Below, in pieces: positions 23,623 to 32,117 of a stretch of 64,000 nt of DNA. The stretch's first letter is position 1. The number at the start of each line of letters is the position of its first letter. Under the pieces are notes generated by a model. The model saw only the letters and a program-made list of their open reading frames with translations. It was not told where the DNA came from and ran no database searches. The DNA is from JAPYWM01 sp964489015 (GTDB taxonomy: Bacteria > Bacteroidota > Bacteroidia > SpSt-205), in contig CAZAXD010000004.1 in NCBI GenBank assembly GCA_964489015.1, positions 1 to 64,000 on the forward strand. The letters run 5' to 3'. Made by a program: the position numbers and the translations under genes.

Positions 23623-24546
23623 ATGGCGCAGCGGGGGTTCTTTCGGTTTTCTAGCCGGTGGCTTCGGTATCAACTCTGGCCCACCTGGATTTGGTGGGGG
23701 CTTCGGGTATTGTTTTTAGGCGGTGTGGGCTTTTTGGTGGCATGGGGGCTATCGACGTTGCTTTTCTGGTTCTTTCCCTCGCCACGCTTAGCTCGAGCCA
23801 GGGCCGAAGCGGCGCAGCGGCTGGATTCTTTGCGCCTCATGACCTATCAGCTCAATCAGCTAAGCCAAGAGCTACAGGCTTTAGACACTTTAGAACGCCG
23901 GCTTTATCATGAGCTGACGCAGGCGCCTGGAGCCAATCCTGATACGGTCCTCCCAGCGGAGCGACAGACGCCTCGCCCCATAAGCCTCGATACCGTCGAA
24001 GCCTATCTCATGCGTGTCCAAGGGCTTCTTCGGCAGGTAGTCCAGCATGAAACCTTTTTGGGGCGGGAGGAACTCTGGTCGCCTTACTTACCGCGAGGCC
24101 TTCCCTCCGGCAGCCATGAAGTCGCTGTAGGCTACGGCCCCGCTTATCATCCGGTTACGGGGGCTTTACACATCCACAACGGTATCGATTTTCTTCTAGC
24201 GCCTGGTCAGCCGGTGTGGGCGACAGCCCATGGGCTTATCCAGCAAGTGATGCCGCTCCCTGGTCATGACAAAGCCTATCAGGTGATCGTGCAACACACG
24301 CCTAGTCTACAAACGCGATATTACCCCATAGAGCCGCTCGTGGCACCCGGTGAAATCGTGACGATGGGCGCTATTTTGGGTTATGTGGCGCGTCCGTCTG
24401 TCGCCAGAGTTCCCTACCTGCACTATGAGGTATGGCAAGGAAGCCAGGTCGTCAATCCCCTTTATTATCTCTGGGGAGCCTTTTCACCAGAGGAGGTTCG
24501 CCAACTCAAGAAAATAGCCGAAACGCCCAGCCATGCCATCCACTAA
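23623..24546 (+). CDS. LytM/M23-fold protein lacking catalytic histidines
   Basis: 307 residues: cytoplasmic tail, one membrane helix (about 25-50), a coiled-coil of about residues 56-145, then an M23 (LytM) domain. Zinc ligands H185 and D189 (HNGID) and H267 are visible. The position matching LytM His260 is P235 (TRYYPIE instead of YAHL), and the first His of the HxH motif is Y265 (PYLHYEV). Both catalytic His are therefore missing while the metal site looks intact. This resembles regulatory LytM proteins that activate cell-wall amidases rather than cut peptidoglycan, and the coiled-coil fits that role. The 3' end overlaps the next gene by 14 bp. Confidence 0.8.
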   Translation: MAQRGFFRFSSRWLRYQLWPTWIWWGLRVLFLGGVGFLVAWGLSTLLFWFFPSPRLARARAEAAQRLDSLRLMTYQLNQLSQELQALDTLERRLYHELTQAPGANPDTVLPAERQTPRPISLDTVEAYLMRVQGLLRQVVQHETFLGREELWSPYLPRGLPSGSHEVAVGYGPAYHPVTGALHIHNGIDFLLAPGQPVWATAHGLIQQVMPLPGHDKAYQVIVQHTPSLQTRYYPIEPLVAPGEIVTMGAILGYVARPSVARVPYLHYEVWQGSQVVNPLYYLWGAFSPEEVRQLKKIAETPSHAIH

Positions 24547-24850
24547 GCGGTACTTTACCCTCCAGGAAGCCGCAAATTATTTCGGCGTTCCTGTTTCGCA
24601 AATGCGACGCTGGGTCAAGCGCTTCTTGGCGCCGCCTCCCCACAAACGTATCCGTATACCCGTCGAATCCTTAGCCGTCTTGGAGGCTATTTACAAGGGG
24701 TTTTACCATCGGCATTTGCGCGGGGCCGCTTTGGTAAAGTATGTTCGTGAGCAAAGTACCCTACCTCCCACCAGCCCCTATACTATTTTACAGGAAATTA
24801 GACAGCGACTGGATAAGCTAAGTCAATGCCTAGACCAGACTACGCCTTAG
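24533..24850 (+). CDS. small MerR-like helix-turn-helix protein
   Basis: 105 residues. The N-terminal 60 residues (YFTLQEAANYFGVPVSQMRRWVKRF) form a MerR-like winged helix-turn-helix, followed by a short helical C-terminus (LQEIRQRLDKLSQCL) suited to dimerisation; there is no effector domain. It probably binds DNA as a dimer. Overlap with the LytM-like gene suggests translational coupling and a joint role in envelope or division control, which is inference. The stop lies in TTAG shared with the convergent gene, within a perfect TACGCC/GGCGTA hairpin at 24841-24856. Confidence 0.75.
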   Translation: MPSTKRYFTLQEAANYFGVPVSQMRRWVKRFLAPPPHKRIRIPVESLAVLEAIYKGFYHRHLRGAALVKYVREQSTLPPTSPYTILQEIRQRLDKLSQCLDQTTP

Positions 24851-26043
24851 GGCGTAAATATCCAGGCATCTGGTATCTGAGCTAAGATCTGGTTTCGTCG
24901 TGCCTCTACCGCTTGTTTGTCTGTAGAGCTGTAGAGGCTGAGACGAACCCAGCCGCTCTTTTTAGGGTGGGACAAAAATTCGACAGGTTGTCCCGCAAAG
25001 ACTTGGGCTTTGGCTTTGGCTTCCTCGAGGGAGGGATAGGCGCCTATGATGAGGTAGTGTCGCCCAGGTTGGGGGGCTTTTAGCGTAGAGGCCTGAGCGG
25101 GGGAAGTAGATTCCGGCGCCTTCGGTGCACCTTTGGGACTCGTACTGGGGGCAGGAGCTGGTTTCGGCTCTTTTTGGACCTGAACTATGCCTTTCTCCCG
25201 CATTTCCCGGATGGAGCTATGCCTAGTCGCGGTTTCGCTTGGGGTGGTAGGTGATTTCTCGCTCTGGGGAGCCGGGGTAGCGGTAGAGGCTGGGGCCGGC
25301 GGCGTGCTAGCGGAGTCGGTGGCTCCCTTCGTCCCCTTATCAGACTTGAGTACGATTTCTACGGGGGTTTTGGCTGTCTTTTTACGCTGCCTAAGGATAA
25401 GGTAAGCAGCCGTTCCGGCTCCTATGAGGAGTAGAAGTGAGAGGCCGACTAGGATCAAGCTGCGGTTGCCTGAACGGGCTTCAGGCTGTGGAGAGACAAC
25501 CTCGTCGACCTGACGGACACGAGACTTTTCCGCCGGCTGCGCCTTCTTTTCTTTCTCCTTTTTGGGCGTAGCCTTTGGGCTTGGTGTAGGAGCCGAAGCA
25601 GGGCCTAGGGAAACGACCCGCTCTTCTGTGGCCCGCAGCGAAACGGGTGCTAGGTCCTCTAAGAAGCTCAGCGGGGTCTCTTCACTGACCTCAAACTTGT
25701 AGGTGACTCCTACCTTGCGGAGCTTTCCGAGCTTCCAGACGTTGATTTCGGGCGAGCTTTTGAGATAGCCAAGTAGGAGACGACCCGTTTCTTCCAGGAG
25801 TTCTTTAGCCTCCTCTTCGGGGAGCCCATAATGGTCTCGCAAGAAAGCAACCGTTTCTGCCAAGTAGCGGTTGCCAGGCTCGTACTTTAGAATGGGTTTA
25901 GGCGGCTTCAGGGTGGCCGTTCGGGGATCGCCTTCGGCTCGCTCAATATGCCATACAAAGCTTCCCACGGATGGAATCGAAAAACGCTCTAGGCTGCTCA
26001 TGAGCAGCGCCGTGTAAGCCTCAAAGTCTATCGCAACGGCCAT
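24847..26043 (-). CDS. HU-like domain/SPOR domain transmembrane protein
   Basis: 398 residues from ATG 26043 (MAVAIDFEAYTALLMSSLE), 2 nt after the upstream stop. Layout: N-terminal pair of HU-like (CCDC81-type) domains, about 1-125; a basic linker; one membrane helix (LILVGLSLLLLIGAGTAAYL) near 190; a long Pro/Ala/Ser/Thr-rich periplasmic linker; and a C-terminal SPOR domain starting at GRHYLIIGAYPSLEEA. SPOR domains bind denuded peptidoglycan at division sites, while the HU-like part would face the cytoplasm. The architecture is widespread in Bacteroidota and may link cell wall and cytoplasm; the exact role is not established. Confidence 0.87.
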   Translation of the reverse strand: MAVAIDFEAYTALLMSSLERFSIPSVGSFVWHIERAEGDPRTATLKPPKPILKYEPGNRYLAETVAFLRDHYGLPEEEAKELLEETGRLLLGYLKSSPEINVWKLGKLRKVGVTYKFEVSEETPLSFLEDLAPVSLRATEERVVSLGPASAPTPSPKATPKKEKEKKAQPAEKSRVRQVDEVVSPQPEARSGNRSLILVGLSLLLLIGAGTAAYLILRQRKKTAKTPVEIVLKSDKGTKGATDSASTPPAPASTATPAPQSEKSPTTPSETATRHSSIREMREKGIVQVQKEPKPAPAPSTSPKGAPKAPESTSPAQASTLKAPQPGRHYLIIGAYPSLEEAKAKAQVFAGQPVEFLSHPKKSGWVRLSLYSSTDKQAVEARRNQILAQIPDAWIFTP

Positions 26044-26045
26044 AA

Positions 26046-27611
26046 CTAGCCTATTTTGGTCCAAAATCCGATTCGGAAATCCAGAGGACGCTCACGGTAC
26101 CCAGCCCACCGGTAAAAGGGCCTATTGAGCAGATTATTCATCTCTACAAAGAAACTCAAAACGGGCAAAACTTGGGCTTCTACTTTCCACGAGATGTCGA
26201 CATAAAGCGGGGCCTTCGTGAGCGAGTCTAGATAACGAGCGCCTAAGGCATAAATGGCTAGCTGCGCGCGAAAGCGATTGGCTTTTTGATAGCCCAGCGC
26301 AAGACGGCTCTCCCAAGGAGCTTGACCAAAGTAATACGGATATGTACTACGCAGCCGCCACTGGCGTAAAGCCGTCTGAACCTCCACGTAAGGACTAGTT
26401 GGCGCTGGTAAGAAGAGCCCCTGAAAAACAAGCCCCCAACTTTGAAAGCGCCTGAGGGTATCCAATCTAAAGAAGGGACCTTGCGGCACGAGGACAGGGG
26501 CACCGAAAGCCAGTCGATATTCTCCAGCGAGACGATACTCCCAGCCCCGTCCTTGGCCGCTAATCCCCGCTAAGCTTTGAACCCACTCTCGTGTAAAAGG
26601 TAAAGTCGTTCGCTGGAGGCTTAGATATGGATTTTGCTCTATAGCCCAGAAATAAGTCAAGGGTCTAAGTTCGGCTCTGTTTTCAAAAAAAGGTCGGAGA
26701 AAGCTACGCCATTGATATACCAAGCGACCTACTGGCGCTAGGACTACGGCGCCTCCCTGATACGCCCCATAACCCCAATAAAGCCCCCCCTGCAGCAGCC
26801 ATTGAGCCCACGCTCGTTCGTACTGACCTTGTATAGTGAAAAGATGGCGGGTGCCATCTGTAAAGACCCGTCCGGTCCAGTGCAGCCGCCCATGACGTAA
26901 TGCCCAGCTTTTCTGCGCTTCTAATTGATGTAACCATTCCGGTACACCTGTACGAAAATCTGTACGCTGACTGCGATAGGATAGCCTGAGTTGGAGGCGG
27001 GTGATTTGCGTCTCTACCTCAAGGTGTTGTCGCCAATAAGAAGCATACAGGGACTCAGGTATAGGCGTATTATAGCCGGGCCATGCCTCGGCATAAGGCG
27101 CATAAAGCCGGTATTTCTCATAGCTTCCGTTGTACTGAATCTGTAGGCGATAGGTGGGGGTATAGTGTCCTCCCCAGGCTTCTAGGCGCGTCTGGCCCCA
27201 TCGGGCTTGGGGGACATGCCCCTGCAATGTAGAGAAGTGGTACAGACGCACGCCAGCGTCCCAGGTTAGGTCGCGGGTGCGGTTCCAAGCGACTTGGGTC
27301 TCTTGAGTCAAGAAGCGTCCTAAGCTATAGCTCAAATGAAGCGGCGCAAGCCGAGTCCAGGTAGGACGGGCTGGGGATAAGAGCGGAGGAGAAATGGGGC
27401 TAATAGCCGGGGCCGTGTGCCAGGGTAGCCGCTCAATCTCGGACCAGGTGGGCAGGCTTAAGGTAGGGATGGTAGGCAAAGGCTTAGCCCCCAATTCCAT
27501 GCGCTCTATCCGCTCATTTTCTACTACGAGGGAGTCCAGCAGCGGTCCAGCGCCTTGTCCGAGCATGACGCCGAGCAGACATGACCATAGCCCCCATCTT
27601 ATCCACAGCAT
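26046..27611 (-). CDS. outer-membrane beta-barrel protein, porin or TonB-receptor-barrel-like
   Basis: 521 residues from ATG 27611, chosen by the signal peptide (MLWIRWGLWSCLLGVMLGQG) and a TACATTTG box 6 nt upstream. After a short Pro-rich segment the protein is a continuous series of amphipathic aromatic strands (YSLGRFLTQETQVAWNRTR, LQLRLSYRSQRTDF, WLLQGGLYWGYGAYQGG). It ends with FFVEMNNLLNRPFYRW and DFRIGFWTKIG, as in TonB-dependent receptor barrels; no plug domain is seen. It is co-transcribed with the HU-SPOR gene 2 nt downstream. Transport substrate unknown. Confidence 0.72.
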   Translation of the reverse strand: MLWIRWGLWSCLLGVMLGQGAGPLLDSLVVENERIERMELGAKPLPTIPTLSLPTWSEIERLPWHTAPAISPISPPLLSPARPTWTRLAPLHLSYSLGRFLTQETQVAWNRTRDLTWDAGVRLYHFSTLQGHVPQARWGQTRLEAWGGHYTPTYRLQIQYNGSYEKYRLYAPYAEAWPGYNTPIPESLYASYWRQHLEVETQITRLQLRLSYRSQRTDFRTGVPEWLHQLEAQKSWALRHGRLHWTGRVFTDGTRHLFTIQGQYERAWAQWLLQGGLYWGYGAYQGGAVVLAPVGRLVYQWRSFLRPFFENRAELRPLTYFWAIEQNPYLSLQRTTLPFTREWVQSLAGISGQGRGWEYRLAGEYRLAFGAPVLVPQGPFFRLDTLRRFQSWGLVFQGLFLPAPTSPYVEVQTALRQWRLRSTYPYYFGQAPWESRLALGYQKANRFRAQLAIYALGARYLDSLTKAPLYVDISWKVEAQVLPVLSFFVEMNNLLNRPFYRWAGYRERPLDFRIGFWTKIG

Positions 27612-27617
27612 CACTCG

Positions 27618-27625
27618 CAAATGTA
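27618..27625 (-). promoter_or_regulatory. -7 promoter box TACATTTG of the barrel/HU-SPOR operon
   Basis: 6 nt before ATG 27611 on the minus strand. Confidence 0.65.
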
Positions 27626-27655
27626 CGACATGGGTTGGCACGCGCTTTGCCCAAG

Positions 27656-27684
27656 TTGTAATCTTGAATTTTTGCTTACCTTTG
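27656..27684 (+). promoter_or_regulatory. -33 TTG / -7 TACCTTTG promoter of the DUF3137 gene
   Basis: TTG at 27656-27658, then 18 nt, then TACCTTTG at 27677-27684. The start codon is 113 nt further on, so this is one of few genes here with a real 5' leader. The leader contains a 12-codon frame from 27700 that I do not call. Confidence 0.68.
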
Positions 27685-27797
27685 TGCGCGGAGTGGTCTA
27701 TGATCTACCTAAGTACAAAAAGGTATGGGGGGTTCTAGCCTTATTATAGGGGCAGAAAGTGCCCCAGTCTTGGGTAACGTAAAAAACTATAACTCAT

Positions 27798-28757
27798 ATG
27801 AAAAAGCTTGAAGATTTTCAGCAGTATTTCGGAGAGAATCTGTCACGGGAGCTTGCGAAAGTCGAGTCCATGCGCAAGCAAACCATTATCAAAGCGATTG
27901 CTGCTTTCATTGCCACGGTAGCTGTTGCTGTTATTGCAATATGGCCCATTACCAGTTTTATGGGGCAAGATTACTTTGTGGCCATAGCAATTCTCAATTT
28001 CCTTGTAGGCTTCTTTCTGGGTTATATGTTTTACCGGGAGCTCATTAATAGCCGAGGCTTTTACAATCTATTCAAGCACCGCGTCATTGATGGGGTTATC
28101 CGTTATTTAGACGAGCGGTTGTATTACGTTCCCCATCGTTATGTGCCCGTGGCGACCTTTGGCCGTAGCAAGCTCTTTAATAAAAGCGTTCATGAATATG
28201 AGGGAGATGATTATGTCTTTCTACAGCTAGAGAATGGAACTGTCTTAGAATTTTCTGAGATTCATGCCTTTCAAAAAGTAAAAGGCGGAGGAAAGACGCC
28301 TGTTTTTGAAGGGTTATTTGCCCATCTCAAGACGCCGGAGTCTCGTGGAGGTGATCTTTACATTGTGCCCAAGGGTGTATCGGAAGAGGATTTAGCGCAG
28401 GCCCGTCTGCAGAAGTACCTTACCGAAAATCCTGCTTTTGATCAGATGTACACGGTCTATACGAGTTCTCTAATGACCGCGAAACGGTATCTGACGCCGC
28501 AGCTCATTGAAGCTTTGGTGGATCATGCGCAACGGACAACGGAAGCGTTACCCTTTTATGCCTCTCATGGGCAGGATGTGTACATTGCGCTTCCGCGAGA
28601 GCGTACACTTTTTGAGCCGGACGTATGGAAGTCTGTCACGGACGTCAAAAGCCTAGAGGCCTTCTTCTCTGACATATCGGAGCTTTGGCAGCTCGTCAAT
28701 GCAGCGGTGGACTTGTCGGGGCAAGCGCTCGTAGCAGCGCCGGGTAACCAGGTCTAA
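27798..28757 (+). CDS. DUF3137 membrane protein
   Basis: 319 residues. A cytoplasmic N-terminal helix is followed by two membrane segments (IIKAIAAFIATVAVAVIAIW and FVAIAILNFLVGFFLGYMFY), then a soluble region of about 230 residues with VHEYEGDDYVFLQLENGTVLEF (first 20: VHEYEGDDYVFLQLENGTVL), FEGLFAHLKTP and the conserved C-terminal stretch around ALPFYASHGQDVYIALP. These fit DUF3137, a family of unknown function common in Bacteroidota. It has a 5' leader of about 110 nt. The stop is interlocked with that of prfA (CTAA, 4-bp overlap). Confidence 0.78.
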   Translation: MKKLEDFQQYFGENLSRELAKVESMRKQTIIKAIAAFIATVAVAVIAIWPITSFMGQDYFVAIAILNFLVGFFLGYMFYRELINSRGFYNLFKHRVIDGVIRYLDERLYYVPHRYVPVATFGRSKLFNKSVHEYEGDDYVFLQLENGTVLEFSEIHAFQKVKGGGKTPVFEGLFAHLKTPESRGGDLYIVPKGVSEEDLAQARLQKYLTENPAFDQMYTVYTSSLMTAKRYLTPQLIEALVDHAQRTTEALPFYASHGQDVYIALPRERTLFEPDVWKSVTDVKSLEAFFSDISELWQLVNAAVDLSGQALVAAPGNQV

Positions 28758-29824
28758 GGATGAGAAGTCGCTAGGCGCTCGGTCCGATCGGCTAGTCTAA
28801 GTGCTTCTAGAAGCTCTCTTAACTCGCCGTCCATGATGCGGTCGAGGTTATAAAGCGTAAGGCCGATGCGGTGGTCAGTGACGCGGTTCTGGGGAAAATT
28901 ATAGGTGCGAATTTTAGCGCTTCGGTCGCCCGTAGAGATAAAAGAGCGGCGCAGGGCCTCCTCCTGCGCCCTCCTTTTTTGTAGCTCCAGTTCATACAGT
29001 CGGGCTCTAAGGATACGTAAGGCCGTCTCGTAATTTTTGATTTGCGAGCGTTCGTTTTGAATAGCTACGGTTATACCCGTGGGGATATGCACGAGCCGGA
29101 CGGCTGAGTAGGTGGTATTGACTGATTGCCCGCCATGACCTGAAGAGCAGTAGGTGTCCTTGCGAATATCGCTTTCTTTGATTTCGATGTCGATCTCGTC
29201 TGGCTCAGGTAAGATCGCTACTGAAGCGGCGGAGGTGTGAATGCGTCCCTGGCTTTCGGTTTGGGGGATGCGCTGAACGCGATGGACGCCGCCTTCGTAT
29301 TTGAGCCAGCTGTAAGCCCCTTCGCCGCGTATGGTGGCGATGAGCTCTTTATAACCGCCGACGTTGCCTTCGGTAAAATCAGTCACCTCCCAGCGCCAGC
29401 CTTGTCGCTCGCAAAACCGCTGATACATTCGGGCTAAATCCCCAGCAAATAAGGCGGCTTCGTCCCCTCCAGTCCCGGCCCGAATCTCGACGATGACGCT
29501 TTTGTCATCATCAGGGTCGGGCGGTAAGAGAGCCCAGCGAATCTCTTCCTCCAGCACGCTCAGGGCCTCTGTCAGCCGAGCAACTTCCTCTTTAGCTAGC
29601 TCATGCCACTCAGGGTCTTTCGCAGTTTCTAGCTCATGCTTAGCAGAAGTCAACGCTTCCTGCAGCTGCTCATACCGCTGGGCTAAGCGCACAAGCTGAC
29701 TCAGGTACTTATATTCCCGGCCTAAGTCTCGTAAACGCGCCGGGTCGGCTAAGGTCTCTGGAGCATTCAAATTCGCTTCTACCTGCGCAAATCGCGCTAC
29801 AATCCCCCGGAGTCGCTCTTGCAT
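28754..29824 (-). CDS. prfA: peptide chain release factor 1
   Basis: 356 residues. The universal GGQ motif is in SSGHGGQSVNTTYSAVRL, preceded by IVEIRAGTGGDEAALFAGDL and RIPQTESQGRIHTSAASVA; the N-terminal helical domain and C-terminal NRVTDHRIGLTLYNLD are intact. RF1 terminates at UAA and UAG; both stops are common here. The start at 29824 is set by a TATCTTTG box 5 nt upstream. A PrmC-type methyltransferase for GGQ is not in the window. Confidence 0.95.
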   Translation of the reverse strand: MQERLRGIVARFAQVEANLNAPETLADPARLRDLGREYKYLSQLVRLAQRYEQLQEALTSAKHELETAKDPEWHELAKEEVARLTEALSVLEEEIRWALLPPDPDDDKSVIVEIRAGTGGDEAALFAGDLARMYQRFCERQGWRWEVTDFTEGNVGGYKELIATIRGEGAYSWLKYEGGVHRVQRIPQTESQGRIHTSAASVAILPEPDEIDIEIKESDIRKDTYCSSGHGGQSVNTTYSAVRLVHIPTGITVAIQNERSQIKNYETALRILRARLYELELQKRRAQEEALRRSFISTGDRSAKIRTYNFPQNRVTDHRIGLTLYNLDRIMDGELRELLEALRLADRTERLATSHP

Positions 29825-29829
29825 CTCTC

Positions 29830-29837
29830 CAAAGATA
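29830..29837 (-). promoter_or_regulatory. -7 promoter box TATCTTTG of prfA
   Basis: Perfect consensus on the minus strand, 5 nt before the ATG. Confidence 0.7.
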
Positions 29838-29879
29838 CAACCAAACCCTCATTAGACCTGTTTAGAAACATATACCGCG

Positions 29880-29887
29880 TATTTTTG
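29880..29887 (+). promoter_or_regulatory. -7 promoter box TATTTTTG of the redoxin gene
   Basis: 14 nt before the ATG at 29902; implies a very short leader of about 10 nt. Confidence 0.5.
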
Positions 29888-29901
29888 TTTAAGCATTATC
29901 T

Positions 29902-30972
29902 ATGATGCCTAAGTGGTATAAGCTCCAAGCTTTCTGGAATCGGACGCCCTTAATGACGTATGCAGGGCTGATCCTTACATTCCTGGCTTTTTGGAGTACC
30001 CAAGAGTGGGTACCCTTAGCAGGTATGCTTAGAACAGTAGTCCCTGAGGGGGGGCTATTATGGGGCGGTGCCTTAGGGACGCTGCTCATAGGCCTTGATT
30101 TTCAGCGGTTCACGGGGCCTATGCAGTACGGGGCGGCCTTTGTGGGGAATCTGTTTCTAGCTTTAGCTCTGCCGGGCTCCTGGCTGGCTAAAGTGCTTTT
30201 GTATGGGCCAGCGCTTGTCTTATTGGCGGGGGCGCTGACTGTGCGCCAACGTTTCATGCACAAATTCACCTATACGCGATATTTGTGGGCCGAGCCGCTC
30301 ATGCTTATGGTAGGAGCCGTGTTGTTGACCTTAGCTGGCTACATGGAAGGGGTATGGCCTTGGGCCGGTTATGCGGCGGCGTTGCCAGGAGCCGTCACAT
30401 CAGCGGGCTATATCCAGGATGCGCCCTACATTGCTAAGCAAAGTAGGCAAGGCTATGCTATCCAGGTCGGCGATCCGGCCCCAGATTTTGAGCTGCCGAG
30501 TACAGATGGCGAATGGGTGCGCCTCTCCCAGTATTTTCCGCACAACCCCGTCCTGCTGCTTTTTGTGCGAGGAGACTGGTGTCCAGGATGTCATATGATG
30601 CTGCGCACGTATGAGCGCAATAAACATCGCTTTTACGGGAAAAATGTAGTTATCCTGGGAATAGGGCCGGATCCTTTAGGGGTCAACAAGGCTATGATAG
30701 AGCGCTTAGGTATCTCCTTCAAGATGCTTTCAGATGAGCACTTCGTTGTGCTTCGGCAATACGGTAATCGCTACGCCAATCAGTTTCTTCAAAAAACAGC
30801 AGCCGGTTATGAAGAGGGAATTCCGCTTCCTGCTGCGTATCTCATTGATCGGTACGGAATCGTTCGCTACATTTCCAGTGCGGAGTATGTGGGGGAGTTT
30901 TTAGATCCGAATACTATCTTTCCGGTGCTGGACCAGCTAGAAGCGGGAGAACCGCTTGCCATGCATGCTTGA
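29902..30972 (+). CDS. membrane protein with C-terminal peroxiredoxin/redoxin domain
   Basis: 356 residues (a second ATG at 29905 is equally possible). Residues 1-185 hold five or six hydrophobic segments (MTYAGLILTFLAFWST, LLWGGALGTLLIGLDF, FVGNLFLALALPGSWL, LLYGPALVLLAGALTV, LMLMVGAVLLTLAGYM). From about 188 there is an AhpC/TSA-like domain: VGDPAPDFELPSTDGEWVRL, LLFVRGDWCPGCHMML with CPGC, and PLPAAYLIDRYGIVRYIS. This looks like a membrane-tethered thiol peroxidase or thiol-disulfide enzyme; which side the redox domain faces needs topology data. Its 3' end overlaps the WbqC gene by 8 bp. Confidence 0.82.
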   Translation: MMPKWYKLQAFWNRTPLMTYAGLILTFLAFWSTQEWVPLAGMLRTVVPEGGLLWGGALGTLLIGLDFQRFTGPMQYGAAFVGNLFLALALPGSWLAKVLLYGPALVLLAGALTVRQRFMHKFTYTRYLWAEPLMLMVGAVLLTLAGYMEGVWPWAGYAAALPGAVTSAGYIQDAPYIAKQSRQGYAIQVGDPAPDFELPSTDGEWVRLSQYFPHNPVLLLFVRGDWCPGCHMMLRTYERNKHRFYGKNVVILGIGPDPLGVNKAMIERLGISFKMLSDEHFVVLRQYGNRYANQFLQKTAAGYEEGIPLPAAYLIDRYGIVRYISSAEYVGEFLDPNTIFPVLDQLEAGEPLAMHA

Positions 30973-31435
30973 GGTGCTGCCTTTGTATTACTGGCCCTCA
31001 GTGGATTGGATAAAGCGAGCCGATCAGCTTAAGCGCTTTTATGTGGGATATGATTCTAAGATACCCAAGGCATCGTCTTTTTATCGCTGCGCCTTACCGA
31101 ATGGGCTCTGGTTGTCTATTCCCCTCGTGCGGGCTAGCAAAAAGGTGCCTTGGCAGGCTACTTGGCCAGTAGAGAGCCGATGGCGATTGTACCACTGGCG
31201 AACGGTTCAGACTCTGTACGGCAAAGCGCCCTTCTTTTATGAGTGGAAGCCGTTTTTGGAGGAATTATATCTGAATGCGGCTGTTTCTTACTTACACGAG
31301 GTCAGCTTGTCGATAATTCAAGAGCTAGCTCGCTGGCGTGGGTGGCGGGTAGAGCCCCTGAAAGAAACCGCTGTGCTGCTATCGGTGCCGGAGGGCCCTA
31401 GTAGCCTGCCGCTATTGCTACAGGGTGCGCTCTAG
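30965..31435 (+). CDS. WbqC-like family protein
   Basis: 156 residues, short for the family (usually above 200). It begins MLEVLPLYYWPSVDWIKRADQL and contains KASSFYRCALPNGLWLSIPL, WRTVQTLYGKAPFFYEW and YLHEVSLSIIQ, which match the N-terminal WbqC-like pattern. Family members sit in O-antigen clusters and may transfer groups to amino sugars, but the biochemistry is unproven. There is no sugar cluster around it. The stop is interlocked with that of phoU in CTAG (4-bp overlap). Confidence 0.7.
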   Translation: MLEVLPLYYWPSVDWIKRADQLKRFYVGYDSKIPKASSFYRCALPNGLWLSIPLVRASKKVPWQATWPVESRWRLYHWRTVQTLYGKAPFFYEWKPFLEELYLNAAVSYLHEVSLSIIQELARWRGWRVEPLKETAVLLSVPEGPSSLPLLLQGAL

Positions 31436-32112
31436 CTGTCGTGCTTGGGATGGCTGCGGTGCCAGTAATAAATGCCCTCGGCATGATAAATAGAAGCATC
31501 CGCGATGCCTAAAGCGTAATCGGCAATCTTTTCTAACGTCTTGGCGGCGATAGCAAGCTCGAGCCAGGCTCTTGCTTCGGGGAGTGAGCAGGGATGGGTG
31601 ACCTGCCGTTGAATCTGAGTGATACACTGTTCGTAGCTCTCGTCTACCGCTTCATCGTCCTGATCTATTTTTTTGGAGCGGTCGACGTCAGACTCAAAGA
31701 AAGCCTCGATACAGGTCTCAAGGAGGCGACGTACGTTTTGGACTAGCTGGCCGAGGGGGACCTGATCAAGCTGGTCAGGAGGCAGGATGGGCAGGTTCTC
31801 GGCGAGACGCATACCGAGAGCCTCCAGGCGTTCGGAGATTTCCGTCACGTGAAAGTGCATGCGGTAGACGGCTAGGACGAAGCGCAGGTCTTGCGCCACG
31901 GGCTGATGGAGGGCTAAGATGCGGGCACAGCGCCGGTCGAGGCGCATGTCTTTAGCAAGGGCTTCGCTGCGATACTGCTGCACCTGCCGAAGCCCCTCCC
32001 AGTCTTTTTGAAGGATAGAGTCTTCAAAAAGCTCTAGTTGGTGGTGTAGGATTTGTATCACCTCGTGCGAGCGGGCGCGCAGCTTTAGCAGTTCATTCTC
32101 GATGAGGCTCAT
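31432..32112 (-). CDS. phoU: phosphate transport system regulator PhoU
   Basis: 226 residues, two PhoU helical-bundle repeats: an N-terminal one around MRLDRRCARILALHQPVAQDLRF and a C-terminal one with SYEQCITQIQRQ and AIAAKTLEKIADYALGIADA. The E/D-rich metal-cluster motifs of PhoU are recognisable (EISERLEALG, KIDQDDEAVDESY). It modulates PstSCAB and the Pho sensor kinase and is last in the pst operon, 5 nt after pstB. No phoR/phoB pair is in the window. Confidence 0.93.
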   Translation of the reverse strand: MSLIENELLKLRARSHEVIQILHHQLELFEDSILQKDWEGLRQVQQYRSEALAKDMRLDRRCARILALHQPVAQDLRFVLAVYRMHFHVTEISERLEALGMRLAENLPILPPDQLDQVPLGQLVQNVRRLLETCIEAFFESDVDRSKKIDQDDEAVDESYEQCITQIQRQVTHPCSLPEARAWLELAIAAKTLEKIADYALGIADASIYHAEGIYYWHRSHPKHDS

Positions 32113-32117
32113 GGTTT

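Noticed and set aside
23479..23673. 64-residue minus-strand ORF
   Set aside because: Coincides with the SRP RNA gene and its promoter; protein sequence has no features.
24841..24856. TACGCC/GGCGTA hairpin over two convergent stop codons as a terminator
   Set aside because: Only 6 bp and no U-run on either strand.
27700..27738. 12-codon frame (MIYLSTKRYGGF) in the DUF3137 leader
   Set aside because: 15 nt from the -7 box, no regulatory codons and no link to the downstream product; could be chance.
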